Positions 33,452-46,743 of a DNA stretch of 64,000 bases are shown piece by piece; the stretch's first letter is position 1; every line of letters starts with the position of its first letter. Source of the DNA: Pseudoalteromonas sp. MMG010 (GTDB lineage Bacteria; Pseudomonadota; Gammaproteobacteria; Enterobacterales; Alteromonadaceae). The stretch lies in the NCBI RefSeq assembly GCF_018100905.1, contig NZ_JAGJEG010000017.1, positions 1 to 64,000 on the forward strand, given 5' to 3'. A model generated the notes under the pieces. It was not told where the DNA came from. It did no database searches and saw nothing but the letters and a program-made list of their open reading frames with translations. Both the position numbers and the translations under genes were made by a program.

Positions 33452-34020
33452 AGTGTCATATCTACCGTCACCGATATGAGCAATGTAGCAAGTAAAATAG
33501 TAGGGCGGAAACGCGTTACCAACATCAAGGGGCATTGCGGTTAATAACACGTTACCATAGCTGTTAACGTGCGCTACACGTTGTTTCAGGGTCGAGAAAC
33601 AATGATTCATTCCGTCACAAGTGGGTATGCATTCCCGTCTTGTTGATATTGATTATCAGTTAGATTTAAGTGTCTGTCAACACTTAAATGCAAATAATTC
33701 TTATTTTACTTTGTTTGTTTTTTCTTCATTCCTTGATTTGTGTTGTTGAAAACATAAACAAAGCCGCCGCTGTATTAAAATCAACCACCTTACTCATGCT
33801 GTCATTTTTTAATTGATTTATTTAACCACAGTAAAGTACATCTGAATTGTGGCTTATATTGAGCAACTAACTGTAATCACTCATATTAAGTACAGGTTTA
33901 AGCTTGAGATATAACTTTTTTTGAATTGATTGCATTTTAAGCGACTTGTATGGTGATGTTTGTCTTAAGTAATGCTATACTCCCGCCGAATAATTTTTCG
34001 ACTTTATTAAGAGTAAAATA
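33452..34020. other. Intergenic region with a VGNAFPPY-type repeat remnant
   Basis: About 570 bp without a gene. At 33500-33540 the minus strand reads GTTGGTAACGCGTTTCCGCCC, which translates as VGNAFPPY. I recall similar GTAACG-rich boxes scattered in many proteobacterial intergenic regions, so this may be a dispersed element, not a gene. The rest is AT-rich and ends with the EF-G promoter (33973-33981). Confidence 0.45.
33973..33981 (+). promoter_or_regulatory. Extended -10 promoter of the EF-G gene
   Basis: TGC-TATACT is an extended -10 element with a near-consensus hexamer, followed by the GC-rich stretch CCCGCCG. That is typical of growth-rate-controlled promoters of translation genes. 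The -35 region is poor. The leader would be about 30 nt. Confidence 0.6.
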
Positions 34021-36105
34021 ATGGCAGATTTATCGAAGTACAGAAACATTGGTATTTTCGCGCACGTTGATGCGGGTAAAACCACTACTACTGAGCGTAT
34101 CCTGAAGCTTACAGGTACTATCCACAAAACAGGTGAGGTTCATGATGGTGAATCTACTACCGATTTCATGGATCAAGAAGCTGAGCGCGGTATTACTATC
34201 CAGTCTGCGGCAGTAAGCTGTTTCTGGAAAGATCACCGCTTTAACGTTATCGATACTCCTGGACACGTTGACTTCACTGTTGAAGTTTACCGTTCACTTA
34301 AAGTATTAGATGGCGGTGTTGGTGTATTCTGTGGTTCTGGTGGTGTTGAGCCACAATCAGAAACTAACTGGCGCTACGCTAACGAATCAGAAGTTGCACG
34401 TATCATCTTCGTAAACAAATTAGACCGTATGGGTGCTGATTTTTACCGTGTAACTGAGCAAGTACGTAAAGTACTTGGTGCAGTACCATTAATCATGACT
34501 TTACCAATCGGTATAGAAGATGATTTTGTTGGTGTTGTTGATGTTTTAACTAAACAAGCATACGTTTGGGATGACACTGGTCTTCCTGAAAACTACGAAA
34601 TCACAGACGTTCCTGCAGACATGGTAGACAAAGTTGATGAGTACCATGAAATGCTTATCGAAACTGCTGTAGAGCAAGACGATGATCTAATGGAAGCTTA
34701 CATGGAAGGTGAAGTACCTTCTGTTGAAGATATCAAACGTTGTATCCGTAAAGGTACTCGTGACCTTGCTTTCTTCCCTACTTTCTGTGGTTCAGCATTC
34801 AAAAACAAAGGTGTTCAATTAGTACTTGACGCTGTTGTTGATTACTTACCATCTCCTACAGAAGTTGATCCTCAACCTCTTATGGATGAAGAAGGTAACG
34901 AAACTGGTAGCCATGCGATTGTATCTGCTGACGAAACATTTAAAGCGTTAGCATTTAAGATCATGGATGACCGTTTTGGTGCATTAACATTCGTACGTAT
35001 TTACTCAGGTAAACTAAACAAGGGTGATACTATCCTTAACTCGTTTACTGGTAAAACTGAGCGTGTTGGCCGTATGGTTGAGATGCAAGCCGATGAGCGT
35101 AAAGAGTTAACTAGCGCACAAGCTGGTGACATCATCGCTATCGTAGGTATGAAAAACGTACAAACTGGTCACACTCTATGTGATCCTAAAGACCCAGTTA
35201 CACTTGAGCCAATGGTATTCCCAACTCCAGTAATCTCGATTGCTGTACAGCCTAAAGATAAAGGCGGTAATGAGAAAATGGGTGTTGCTATCGGTAAAAT
35301 GGTTGCAGAAGATCCATCTTTCCAAGTTGAGACTGATGAAGATTCAGGCGAAACTATCCTTAAAGGTATGGGTGAGCTTCACTTAGATATCAAAGTAGAT
35401 ATCCTTAAGCGTACTTACGGCGTAGACCTTGTTGTTGGTCAACCACAGGTTGCTTACCGTGAAACTATCACTCGTGAAATCGAAGATAGCTACACGCATA
35501 AGAAACAATCTGGTGGTTCTGGTCAGTTCGGTAAAATTGATTACCGCATCAAGCCTGGTGAGCCTAACTCAGGTTTCACGTTCACTTCATCAGTTGTTGG
35601 TGGTAACGTACCTAAAGAATTCTGGCCTGCAGTTGAGAAAGGCTTTAAGTCAATGATGACTGAAGGTGTTCTTGCTGGCTTCCCAGTACTTGACGTAGAA
35701 GTAGAACTTTACGATGGTGGCTTCCACGCCGTGGATTCATCTGCAATTGCATTCGAAATCGCTGCTAAAGGCGCTTTCCGTCAATCGATCCCTAAAGCAG
35801 GCGCACAACTTCTTGAGCCAATCATGAAAGTTGACGTGTTCACGCCAGAAGATCATGTTGGTGATGTAATCGGTGACCTTAACCGTCGTCGTGGTATGTT
35901 AAGTGACCAAGAAGCTGGTTTAACAGGTGTTCGTATTAAAGCAGACGTTCCGTTATCAGAAATGTTTGGTTACATCGGTTCTCTACGTACAATGACATCA
36001 GGTCGTGGTCAGTTCTCTATGGAGTTCTCTCACTACTCAGCATGTCCACAAAACGTAGCTGACACTGTAATTGCTGCAGAAAAAGAGAAAAAAGCAGCTA
36101 AGTAA
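34021..36105 (+). CDS. fusA: Elongation factor G, standalone second type (EF-G 2)
   Basis: 694 residues. The GTPase motifs are [12 protein letters not shown] (G1), DTPGH (G3) and NKLDR (G4). All five EF-G domains follow, with [13 protein letters not shown] in domain IV. The opening [19 protein letters not shown] and [16 protein letters not shown] match what I recall of EF-G 2 of Vibrio and Shewanella rather than the str-operon copy. Translocates or recycles ribosomes. No rpsL, rpsG or tufA lies nearby, consistent with the second copy. Codons are strongly biased to the frequent set (GGT, CGT, AAC), a sign of high expression. Flanked by a promoter and a terminator, so monocistronic. Confidence 0.93.
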   Translation: MADLSKYRNIGIFAHVDAGKTTTTERILKLTGTIHKTGEVHDGESTTDFMDQEAERGITIQSAAVSCFWKDHRFNVIDTPGHVDFTVEVYRSLKVLDGGVGVFCGSGGVEPQSETNWRYANESEVARIIFVNKLDRMGADFYRVTEQVRKVLGAVPLIMTLPIGIEDDFVGVVDVLTKQAYVWDDTGLPENYEITDVPADMVDKVDEYHEMLIETAVEQDDDLMEAYMEGEVPSVEDIKRCIRKGTRDLAFFPTFCGSAFKNKGVQLVLDAVVDYLPSPTEVDPQPLMDEEGNETGSHAIVSADETFKALAFKIMDDRFGALTFVRIYSGKLNKGDTILNSFTGKTERVGRMVEMQADERKELTSAQAGDIIAIVGMKNVQTGHTLCDPKDPVTLEPMVFPTPVISIAVQPKDKGGNEKMGVAIGKMVAEDPSFQVETDEDSGETILKGMGELHLDIKVDILKRTYGVDLVVGQPQVAYRETITREIEDSYTHKKQSGGSGQFGKIDYRIKPGEPNSGFTFTSSVVGGNVPKEFWPAVEKGFKSMMTEGVLAGFPVLDVEVELYDGGFHAVDSSAIAFEIAAKGAFRQSIPKAGAQLLEPIMKVDVFTPEDHVGDVIGDLNRRRGMLSDQEAGLTGVRIKADVPLSEMFGYIGSLRTMTSGRGQFSMEFSHYSACPQNVADTVIAAEKEKKAAK

Positions 36106-36126
36106 TTAGCTCTTAAACTCTTTAAA

Positions 36127-36153
36127 AAAACCCGCACTTGTTGCGGGTTTTTT
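36127..36153 (+). terminator. Terminator of the EF-G gene
   Basis: AAACCCGCA pairs with TGCGGGTTT through CTTGT, then more T. Lies 22 bp past the stop. Confidence 0.9.
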
Positions 36154-36395
36154 ATTGCTTAAAATTTAGTTTAAGCTGAGCTTGTAAGGTTATGGTTATG
36201 GTTAGAGCTTTAAAGCGTTGTGTGTGGCTACTCAGAATGAATATTGAAAAGTTAAATCATCGTAAATTAGAGGGGAACTTCTTATTTTTATACGGTGTGA
36301 TGCAATCTTAAAGCCGCTTATTTAATCATATACAGAGTGAAGCATGATTTATATACTATGAGTATTTAACGCTTTTGGCTGTATTGTTAAAAGCC

Positions 36396-36429
36396 AAAAA
36401 AAAGGGAGTAACTAAGTTACTCCCTTTTA
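36396..36429. terminator. Bidirectional terminator after opgH
   Basis: AAAAGGGAGTAAC (36400-36412) pairs with GTTACTCCCTTTT (36416-36428), loop TAA, with A/T runs on both sides. It is placed to end the leftward opgGH transcript. The 36154-36395 stretch before it holds no supported gene. Confidence 0.8.
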
Positions 36430-36430
36430 T

Positions 36431-38392
36431 TTATGCAAATTTTTTACTTAGTCTTTTTTTTATCTTGGCCTTAAATCTTAATGTACTTTGTTTATTAAAT
36501 GATTGTATTTTCATAACCACAGGCGTGTCTGTAGGAAGTACAGGGATCGTTAGCTGTGCATTATTTACAGGTACTTCAATTGTTGCCAAGTGATGTTTTA
36601 AATCGGTTAGTACTTTGTCGTTATCAACTTCGCTTGGACAAATAAATAACCCTACCTTTTTACAAAATAAGCCAAGCTCTATACTGCTAGAATAACGTAC
36701 TAAAGGAGCGGCTAGTAATAACCCTAATAAAATAGGCGATAACCACCAAAAAAATGTCGGGGTAAAGTAATACGTGCCGGCTCCCCACAATATGGCTACC
36801 ACAGTTGAAAACAGTGTGTAACTAAAAGCTTCGCGCCATGCGACCATACGCCCTTCACGGGGCTGTGCATCCCACGATACTTTTTTACCTAAGAATACGC
36901 ATATTACAAAATAAGCATGAAAAACCATCATAAGTGGCGCTACTATAATAGCGAAAACAGTTTCGATAATAGAGCCTGCTATTAACTTTAATGTGCCACC
37001 AAAGCGTTTATTTCTATGTACTAGCGTAACGATAATACCCATTAGTTTAGGAACAAGTAATATGATAATAGTTAAATATAATAGCGAGTCGATTAAGTCG
37101 GTTTTAGCTATTTGCCAAGTAGGAAATAATTGATAAACGCGGTTAAAGTAAACATCGCTATTTAGGGCTCGAGTGACAGCATCTATAGTGCTTAAAGCAA
37201 GCATTGAAAGCCAAATTAATGATGAAATGTAGGCGGTTGCGCCTAATAAAAAATGAAACTTGCTCATTAACTTCAATTTAGTCGAGCCAAGTAGACCTAA
37301 GTGTTGAATATTACCTTGTACCCAGCGTCTATCACGAATTGCGTAGTCTAATATATTGCTCGGGACTTCTTCGTAACTGCCTTCAATGTCGCTTAATAGT
37401 AGTACATCCCAGCCTGCACTATGTAGTAACGAGGCTTCAACAAAGTCGTGACTTAATATATCACCACCAAAAGGTGCTTTTCCTTTCAGTGTTGGAAGCC
37501 CACAGCAGTTAATAAAGGCATCAACTCTAATAATGGCATTGTGACCCCAATAGTTTGCTTTATCGGTTTGCCAAAAAGCTGAGCCAGTCGCTAACATTGG
37601 GCTGTAAAGTACAGAGGCAAATTGTAAAAAACGACCAAAAAATGTTTCTTGGCGTACAGGAATCGGGATCGTTTGAATTAAACCTGCTTGAGGGTTAGCT
37701 TGCATACTGCTGGTGAGTTCTAACATGCATTTACCGGTCATGACACTATCTGCATCAAGTACAATCATGTGGTCGTACTGACTGCCCCAGCGTTCACAAA
37801 ATTCAGTTAAGTTACCCACTTTTCTATGCTTGTTATCTTCACGGCGACGATAAAAAACATGTTTAGCTGTATCACCTAAACGCTCACACAATGCATGCCA
37901 AGCGCTTAACTCATTTTTTGCTATGGTTGTGTCTTGTGTATCGCTTAGTAAGTAAAAGTCAAAGTGTTCGAGCTCACCGGTTTCTTTTAATGATTGCAGG
38001 CTCACTTCAAAACCCGCAATAACACGGTGAGTATCTTCGTTATAAATAGGCATAACCACAGCTGTTTTTTGTTTTTTTAATGCTGCGTTATCTATTTTAA
38101 TTGGTTTTATACGCTTTAACGTGAGTGGATCAATGCGCAATAGCTGTAATACAAAACCAATCGCGCCACTGCAAAATGCCGTAACAATCCACGCAAAGGT
38201 GATTGAAAACAATACAAGCAAGGCAGACTCAAGTAACGTTAAGCCATTTGAGCTTAAAATTTCGAACATTATTGATATGCCATAACCTGAAATGGTTAAA
38301 GCCGTAATGGCGAATAACCATACTCTTAATGTTTTAAAAGGCATCGGAGTTCCTTTTCCTTTATTACTTGATGTCATTTGGGTACCAAACAT
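36431..38392 (-). CDS. opgH: Osmoregulated periplasmic glucan glucosyltransferase OpgH/MdoH
   Basis: 653 residues, clearly shorter than the E. coli protein (about 847), mainly from a much shorter N-terminal cytosolic part. Membrane spans at the N-terminus (two) and C-terminal half (about five). The GT2 catalytic segments are VVMPIYNEDTHRVIAG, VLDADSVMTGK, SHDFVEASLL and DRRWVQGN (QxxRW-like). Uses UDP-glucose to make the beta-1,2-glucan backbone across the inner membrane. The start overlaps the opgG stop by 29 bp, so the two are translated together. A second ATG 48 bp downstream also has a ribosome site. Confidence 0.95.
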   Translation of the reverse strand: MFGTQMTSSNKGKGTPMPFKTLRVWLFAITALTISGYGISIMFEILSSNGLTLLESALLVLFSITFAWIVTAFCSGAIGFVLQLLRIDPLTLKRIKPIKIDNAALKKQKTAVVMPIYNEDTHRVIAGFEVSLQSLKETGELEHFDFYLLSDTQDTTIAKNELSAWHALCERLGDTAKHVFYRRREDNKHRKVGNLTEFCERWGSQYDHMIVLDADSVMTGKCMLELTSSMQANPQAGLIQTIPIPVRQETFFGRFLQFASVLYSPMLATGSAFWQTDKANYWGHNAIIRVDAFINCCGLPTLKGKAPFGGDILSHDFVEASLLHSAGWDVLLLSDIEGSYEEVPSNILDYAIRDRRWVQGNIQHLGLLGSTKLKLMSKFHFLLGATAYISSLIWLSMLALSTIDAVTRALNSDVYFNRVYQLFPTWQIAKTDLIDSLLYLTIIILLVPKLMGIIVTLVHRNKRFGGTLKLIAGSIIETVFAIIVAPLMMVFHAYFVICVFLGKKVSWDAQPREGRMVAWREAFSYTLFSTVVAILWGAGTYYFTPTFFWWLSPILLGLLLAAPLVRYSSSIELGLFCKKVGLFICPSEVDNDKVLTDLKHHLATIEVPVNNAQLTIPVLPTDTPVVMKIQSFNKQSTLRFKAKIKKRLSKKFA

Positions 38393-39983
38393 AACTCCAT
38401 ACCTCGCTAATTTCTTTATTACGTAACTTTAATGATAAACGCATATCTACCGGTTGATCATCTTGAGGGGCTATTTTAAATGCCACACGCCAGCCTAAAT
38501 TGTTTGGCAGTTTTTGTACTGTAATATCTCTAACTTCACCTGTTGAAAGTTGTATATCTGCATTTAAATCAAGCATTTTTGATAATGAATTAATATCTGC
38601 ACCAGAAAAATCAACAGTAAATTGGCGGTGACTCTCTGGTGGCGGATTATCTTCACCCGGCAGTGCGGCACTGCCAATACGTGTTCTTAATACACGCGCT
38701 TTTTGGTGTTGTGCTAAAAATGCATTAAACGTACTCATTTTATAACTAAGCTTAAGTGAGTCACCTGCTTTAAGTTGTTTTTCTGGTACCCAGTAGCTCA
38801 CAATATTATCGTTTGTTTCGGTATCTGTTGGTATTTCTACCAGTTCTACTCGGCCATTGCCCCATTCGCCTTGCGGTTCAATCCATAAACTTGGACGTGC
38901 ATGATAATGTGCTTCGGTATCAAGGTAGTTATTGAAATCGCGATCGCGCTGCGCTAAACCAAACCCTTTTGGGTTGTGGTACGAAAATGAGGTTACACTC
39001 AGTTGTGTGGGATTATTTAATGGGCGCCATACCCATTTGTTATCCTCTGATTGCGTTAATAAACCATCGGAGTCGTGTACTTCTGGTCGGTAATCGTCAA
39101 AAAACTTAGTGCTGTTTTCACCGTGATAAAACATACTCGTTAGAGGGGCTACGCCTAGTTTATTAATATCTTTACGGGCAAATACTTCCATGTCTACATT
39201 GACTAAAGTACTGGTTGTTGGATCTATTTTAAATTTGTATGCACCTGTTACAGATGGACTATCTAGTAGCGCAAATAAAGTGATTTCGGTTTGTTCTGGT
39301 TGAGGTTTTACTAACCAAAACTCTTTAAATACAGGGAACTCTTCACCTGAGTTTTCTGCAGTATCAATTGCCAGTCCTCGTGCTGATAAGCCATACACTT
39401 GTTTTGGGCCGACTACTCGAAAGTAAGATGCGCCTTGGAAAACCATGATTTCGTCTTTGTACTCATTGGTATTCAATGGATAGTGTAGTCTAAATCCGGC
39501 ATGACCAAGTTGAGTGCCTTCAAGGCTTTTATCTATTTCGTCTTTTAGTGGCGTCGCTGTGCCATCGTACTGATAAAAGTCAGTACTAAAAGGAAGGCGA
39601 GTGCGTTTTGCTTGCTCATCAATTGTATTTATTGTGATAGGGGTTTTGTATAAAAAACCAGGGTGGAATAATTGTAATTCGTACAAACCTTGGTCACGCC
39701 AAACCGATTTTTCAGTTTTAAAGCGAATAGAGCGGTAATCTTGATAGTCTATATCATTAAGGGTATCTAAGTTTATTTCGGTGGGGGCTTTATACTCTTC
39801 AGCCGCTAATTTTTTAGCTCGAGCACTGATCACGCCAAACAAATCACTTTGTTCTATTTTTGCTTCTACTGTATCTGCAATGGCTTCACTGGTGCTTAGT
39901 AGTGCAGCAAAAATAATAACTAAGCCTAGTAAAGGTTTACTTTTATTTAGCTTATTTATTAACAGAGGGGTGAGTTGTTTCAT
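38364..39983 (-). CDS. opgG: Periplasmic glucan biosynthesis protein OpgG/MdoG
   Basis: 539 residues with a signal peptide (hydrophobic about 18-34, cut near AIADT), so periplasmic. The OpgG family segments FKTEKSVWRDQGLYELQLFHPGF, GFRLHYPLN, FRVVGPKQVYGLSARG and RPSLWIEPQGEWG are present. OpgG acts on the glucan chain produced by OpgH, probably shaping or branching it; recent work treats it as a glucan-active glycosidase. First gene of the opgGH operon. Confidence 0.95.
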   Translation of the reverse strand: MKQLTPLLINKLNKSKPLLGLVIIFAALLSTSEAIADTVEAKIEQSDLFGVISARAKKLAAEEYKAPTEINLDTLNDIDYQDYRSIRFKTEKSVWRDQGLYELQLFHPGFLYKTPITINTIDEQAKRTRLPFSTDFYQYDGTATPLKDEIDKSLEGTQLGHAGFRLHYPLNTNEYKDEIMVFQGASYFRVVGPKQVYGLSARGLAIDTAENSGEEFPVFKEFWLVKPQPEQTEITLFALLDSPSVTGAYKFKIDPTTSTLVNVDMEVFARKDINKLGVAPLTSMFYHGENSTKFFDDYRPEVHDSDGLLTQSEDNKWVWRPLNNPTQLSVTSFSYHNPKGFGLAQRDRDFNNYLDTEAHYHARPSLWIEPQGEWGNGRVELVEIPTDTETNDNIVSYWVPEKQLKAGDSLKLSYKMSTFNAFLAQHQKARVLRTRIGSAALPGEDNPPPESHRQFTVDFSGADINSLSKMLDLNADIQLSTGEVRDITVQKLPNNLGWRVAFKIAPQDDQPVDMRLSLKLRNKEISEVWSYVWYPNDIK

Positions 39984-40116
39984 GTTATCTCCTTTATATA
40001 AAACACAGAGTATTTTTTGTAATACCTGTTACCCACTTTAAATGGCGCGCGAGAGGTATAAATAGTCTATTAACTATAAAGGATGTTTGCTGAAGCTTAT
40101 CTGAATTTTTATTAAT

Positions 40117-40142
40117 AAAAAAGCCGCGTTTGCGGCTTTTTT
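40117..40142 (-). terminator. Terminator of the exeM-like gene
   Basis: AAAAAGCCGC-GTTT-GCGGCTTTTT gives a near-perfect stem with T runs on both strands; on the minus strand it follows the nuclease stop by about 20 bp. Confidence 0.85.
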
Positions 40143-40160
40143 CTAATACTTAATGGTTGT

Positions 40161-42890
40161 TTATTTCTTTTTTAGTCTACGCACTACTGAAAGTGGCGCA
40201 AGTAATAAAGATAACCATAGCAATGAACCTGATGAGTCGTTTTCATCATTTGAACGTAAGTTGTTCACTGTTACAACAACGGTTTGTTCTTGCGATAAAT
40301 TACCTGCACTGTCTTGTGCTTGAACAGTAAAGGTAATGCGATTTTCAAATTCATAGTCAACTTCACCAGCAACTAGCAGTTGGCCTTGGCCGTTAACACT
40401 AATGCTATCGGTACCAGAAACAATAAACTTGGTGACAGGAGTTGTATCAGCATCAGGGTCACTAAATACTAATTGACCAATAACAGTACCTACTGCTGAA
40501 TTTTCATCAACAGAGAAAGTTTGATCGGCATCTACAACCGGTGTTCTGTCTGTAGATTTAATGTCAATAACCACTGGATCATGATCTGATGCACGATATG
40601 CACTTTCAGAGTATAAGCTTGCAACTTGAGCATCGGTTTTGTACTCAACGTTATAATCTAAAATAGCAGGTTCATCTGCATTTATATGCCAATCACTTGC
40701 AGCAACAACTTTACTAAGCATGCTTTGTGTTGCAACTGCGTGATCTAAACTGCCCAGGCGACCAGAGAAACTGTAAGAATAACCTAAAGTATCGCCATCA
40801 ATTTCAGCAACGACATTGTGATAACCTTTATCAGCGAATGCTAGAATAGGTTCTTCCATTGCGTAAGCATTCATATCACCAACAAGAATGATATCTTCAT
40901 CTTCTACGCCAGTAGGGTAGGTATCTAACCAATCTGCGAATGCATTAGCACCTTGCGTTCTGATTTCATTCCAACAACTCTGACCATTACCTAAATCAGC
41001 GTTATCACCATCAGCGCTACCACAGCTTTTTGATTTTAGGTGAGCAACAGCCACTGTAAATACTTCTGCACTATCAATTGATTTAAAGCTTTGCGCGATA
41101 GGTGCACGGTTACTGTAATCAAAAGGTGACTCGGTTGTTATCGCAGCGGTTCCTATTTCTTCTACTTTATTAGCACGGTAAATAAGTGCAGTCGTGATGT
41201 CATCAGTACCAATTTGGTCGACATTAAAATCAACATAAGCATACTCGTTATCACGGTCTTCATCATTTAATGCATCAACTAAGCTAGCAATTGCACTTGA
41301 AGAGCCAAAACCATCATTTTCAATTTCCATTAAGCCAACAACGTCAGCTTCAAGTGCTGTAATTGCACTTACAATTTTTGCTTCTTGACGAATAAATTCA
41401 GCTTCAGTGCTCGCACCACGGCTTGTTGGGAAGCCATCGCCATTACCGTCACCATTGAAGTAGTTTAAGACATTAAAGCTAGCAACACGTAGGTCTGCAT
41501 CTTCATGTAATTCAGGTGCATCTTCACGAGGGTTTGTCGCTATAATGCTTGGTGTTTGAGTTGGGTGTAAGCGGTATAATGAGAAACTGTAGCCCATAAC
41601 ACCTGTGATTGAGCTAACGCTATCACCTAAACGTAATGTATTGTATGCATCTAATCCTGGGCTTGGGTATGCGATTACTTCAGGGTTTTGTGTCGTAGAG
41701 CCATCATCAACTAAAATTACTTTTTTTAAGTTTTCAGCTTCTACGGCAAGAGCCGCATCACCAGCAACAGCAACTTGAGTCCCTTGGTATAGGCGCTCAG
41801 TACCTAGTTCAAACTCACCGTAACGGCCTAGGCCATAGTTATTTGTAACCATTAAAGTTTGATCAAAAGTAACTAACATACCTTCGTATGCTTCTAAATC
41901 TGCCACATCTTCTACAGGTAATGAAACGACTGTCGGTGTTACAGTCATAGCTGTACCACATACTGTTACTGCGCTGACATTACTTAACTGAGTTGCATCA
42001 TAATATTCAGCTGCTTCACCTTTTACGCGAACATAATCACCCACACTGACAACGGTATCGGTATAATAAACAAATATACCTTCAGATGTTGCTGCGTTAT
42101 CGTCAACGTCTGCTTCTAATGACGTAATGAAGAAGCCATCAAGCCCATCATCACCTTGGAAGCTTGCGGTAACAATACCTTCTACTTCAACTTCAGTGCC
42201 CTCTAGTGGATTTGCTCCATCAGCACCTTGAATTGCGCTAATTAATGTTTTTTCAGCTTCACAAGTTAAAACGATTACCGGTTCTGGCTCTGGCTCAGGT
42301 TCTGGCTCAGTTGACCCTGAAGCATTGTGAGAACCCAGTCCAGAGAAAGTATCTTGATCAAACTCTTCCCATTCTTCACCAGGAGAAAACTCAGTGGTAT
42401 ATGCAGTACGACCACTGATAACAGATGACTTACGGCGCAGTGTTTTATTTTGAGTTTGCGCGTCATCATCTGACCAAAAAGACCCTGGATCAACACCAAA
42501 TTGACCAAAGCTGTCTACTACAGCGCCATCTTTGATTAGTAATAAAGCATCATCGCCATTAAAGTTTGTGACTGATGATGTTACATCAGCAATGCTGGTT
42601 ACATCATCTACTGCACTTGCATTGGCAATTACATAAGTACCATTAGCTTCTAAAGTAACGTCACTTAAATCAAGTGTATTGGTTGGTGAGTCAATTGTAT
42701 CTTTACCGTTAGAATAAAGAGATATACTGTAGCCAGTTAGATCTAATGCTGCGCTACTGGTGTTATATAGTTCAACTGCTTTATTGTTACCACTACCTTC
42801 AATATATTCCGAAATGATAAGGTTAGCAGAGGCTGGTGCACTAAGGCTTGCAAGTACAAGCGCTAGTGGTGTTATTTTTGTTTTTAACAT
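40161..42890 (-). CDS. exeM: ExeM/NucH-family extracellular endonuclease with GlyGly-CTERM-like tail
   Basis: 909 residues. Signal peptide (cut near ASANL). A lamin-tail domain (about 22-150: LIISEYIEGSGNNKAVELYN) is followed by an acidic EPEPEP linker, an OB-like region (about 215-330), the EEP nuclease domain (about 470-790; ASFNVLNYF, VVGLMEIENDGFG, LVGDMNAYAMEEP, SDHDPVVIDI), and a cadherin-like repeat (about 795-875). The C-terminus (SSGSLLWLSLLLAPLS then RRLKKK) resembles the GlyGly-CTERM rhombosortase sorting signal. Degrades extracellular DNA, known from Shewanella to affect biofilm release. Monocistronic. Confidence 0.93.
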   Translation of the reverse strand: MLKTKITPLALVLASLSAPASANLIISEYIEGSGNNKAVELYNTSSAALDLTGYSISLYSNGKDTIDSPTNTLDLSDVTLEANGTYVIANASAVDDVTSIADVTSSVTNFNGDDALLLIKDGAVVDSFGQFGVDPGSFWSDDDAQTQNKTLRRKSSVISGRTAYTTEFSPGEEWEEFDQDTFSGLGSHNASGSTEPEPEPEPEPVIVLTCEAEKTLISAIQGADGANPLEGTEVEVEGIVTASFQGDDGLDGFFITSLEADVDDNAATSEGIFVYYTDTVVSVGDYVRVKGEAAEYYDATQLSNVSAVTVCGTAMTVTPTVVSLPVEDVADLEAYEGMLVTFDQTLMVTNNYGLGRYGEFELGTERLYQGTQVAVAGDAALAVEAENLKKVILVDDGSTTQNPEVIAYPSPGLDAYNTLRLGDSVSSITGVMGYSFSLYRLHPTQTPSIIATNPREDAPELHEDADLRVASFNVLNYFNGDGNGDGFPTSRGASTEAEFIRQEAKIVSAITALEADVVGLMEIENDGFGSSSAIASLVDALNDEDRDNEYAYVDFNVDQIGTDDITTALIYRANKVEEIGTAAITTESPFDYSNRAPIAQSFKSIDSAEVFTVAVAHLKSKSCGSADGDNADLGNGQSCWNEIRTQGANAFADWLDTYPTGVEDEDIILVGDMNAYAMEEPILAFADKGYHNVVAEIDGDTLGYSYSFSGRLGSLDHAVATQSMLSKVVAASDWHINADEPAILDYNVEYKTDAQVASLYSESAYRASDHDPVVIDIKSTDRTPVVDADQTFSVDENSAVGTVIGQLVFSDPDADTTPVTKFIVSGTDSISVNGQGQLLVAGEVDYEFENRITFTVQAQDSAGNLSQEQTVVVTVNNLRSNDENDSSGSLLWLSLLLAPLSVVRRLKKK

Positions 42891-43024
42891 TTTTTTATTA
42901 TTCCCGTGTTTTTATTCCCCACATGGGGAGTACCAGTGTATGGAAATAACATGACAAAAATAATACTCAATTGTAAATAATTGTAAATGGAGTGTGTTTT
43001 TAATTGTTTTTTAGGTTAATTAAA

Positions 43025-43080
43025 TGCTCAACTTACCTATATATTAATAAAATAAGTTAATTAATAAGTAAGGTGAGCAT
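43025..43080. terminator. Long imperfect inverted repeat downstream of hemB
   Basis: GCTCAACTTACCTATATATTAA pairs imperfectly with TTAATTAATAAGTAAGGTGAGC, a roughly 22-bp arm with mismatches. The GC-poor stem ends right before the hemB stop region, so it may end the hemB transcript or be a binding site upstream of exeM. Confidence 0.45.
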
Positions 43081-43088
43081 TATAATGC

Positions 43089-45959
<2,871 letters not shown>

Positions 45960-45963
<4 letters not shown>

Positions 45964-46736
45964 GTATTGTGCTCTAAATTAAAAAGAGTATAAAAGTTTT
46001 TAGTTGTTTGCGTTGCAACAACGTCATCAGGCAATTTATAAAGTTGAGCTATAGTGTGGCAAACATAGGATAAATATGCGGGCTCATTTTTACGGGACTT
46101 AGGTTTCGGTTTTATGGTTCGTGGAATTAAAAAAGGCGCATCAGTTTCTATTAATAACTTATCTAATGGAATACTAGGAATTAGCTGCTGTAATTCTTTT
46201 CCTCGGCGTTCATCGCAAACCCACCCGGTAATACCAATATAAAGGCCTAAGTCTAAATAATTTTTTAGTGCCTCAGCGTTACCAGTAAAGCAATGTAAAA
46301 CACCTTGTACTTTAAACTCTTTTAAAATATTCAGCATATCTTCGCTGGCATCACGTTCATGCAAATAAACGGGAAAATTAAGTTGTTCAGCTAATGCTAA
46401 TTGTCTTCGAAATACGTTGCGTTGAATGTCTCGAGGGGAAAAGTCACGGTTATAATCTAAGCCACATTCACCAATGGCGATCACTTTTTTATTACTAGCA
46501 AATAAACTTAATTGTTCTTCTAAAGTGTTGTCTGCTGTTTTAGCATCGTGGGGATGCACACCTACGGTGGCATATAGGTTATGATTTTGTGCAAGCGTTA
46601 ACGCTGATTCAGAGCTACTAATATCACATCCAATAACCAGCATATTCGACACTCCCGCAGCATGGGCGCGGGCAATTATATCAGTGTGCTGGTTATCAAA
46701 TTGTTGGTTAGTTAAATTAACGCCGGCATCTATCAT
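45960..46736 (-). CDS. tatD: TatD 3'-5' exonuclease
   Basis: 258 residues. The sequence follows E. coli TatD closely, including AGVNLTNQQF at the start, GVHPHDAK, IGECGLDYNRDFSP, LHCFTGN, and the family-specific GITGWVCDERRGKEL and LLIETDAPFL. Metal-dependent nuclease of the amidohydrolase fold, active in DNA quality control, and not itself needed for Tat transport. Overlaps the next gene by 4 bp, so translational coupling is likely. Confidence 0.95.
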
Positions 46737-46743
46737 TATTAAG

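Noticed and set aside
33419..33610. 63-codon minus-strand frame containing VGNAFPPY
   Set aside because: No ribosome site and it covers the YlqF terminator; treated as a repeat-like remnant.
42275..42508. 77-codon minus-strand frame inside exeM
   Set aside because: Out-of-frame shadow of the nuclease gene.
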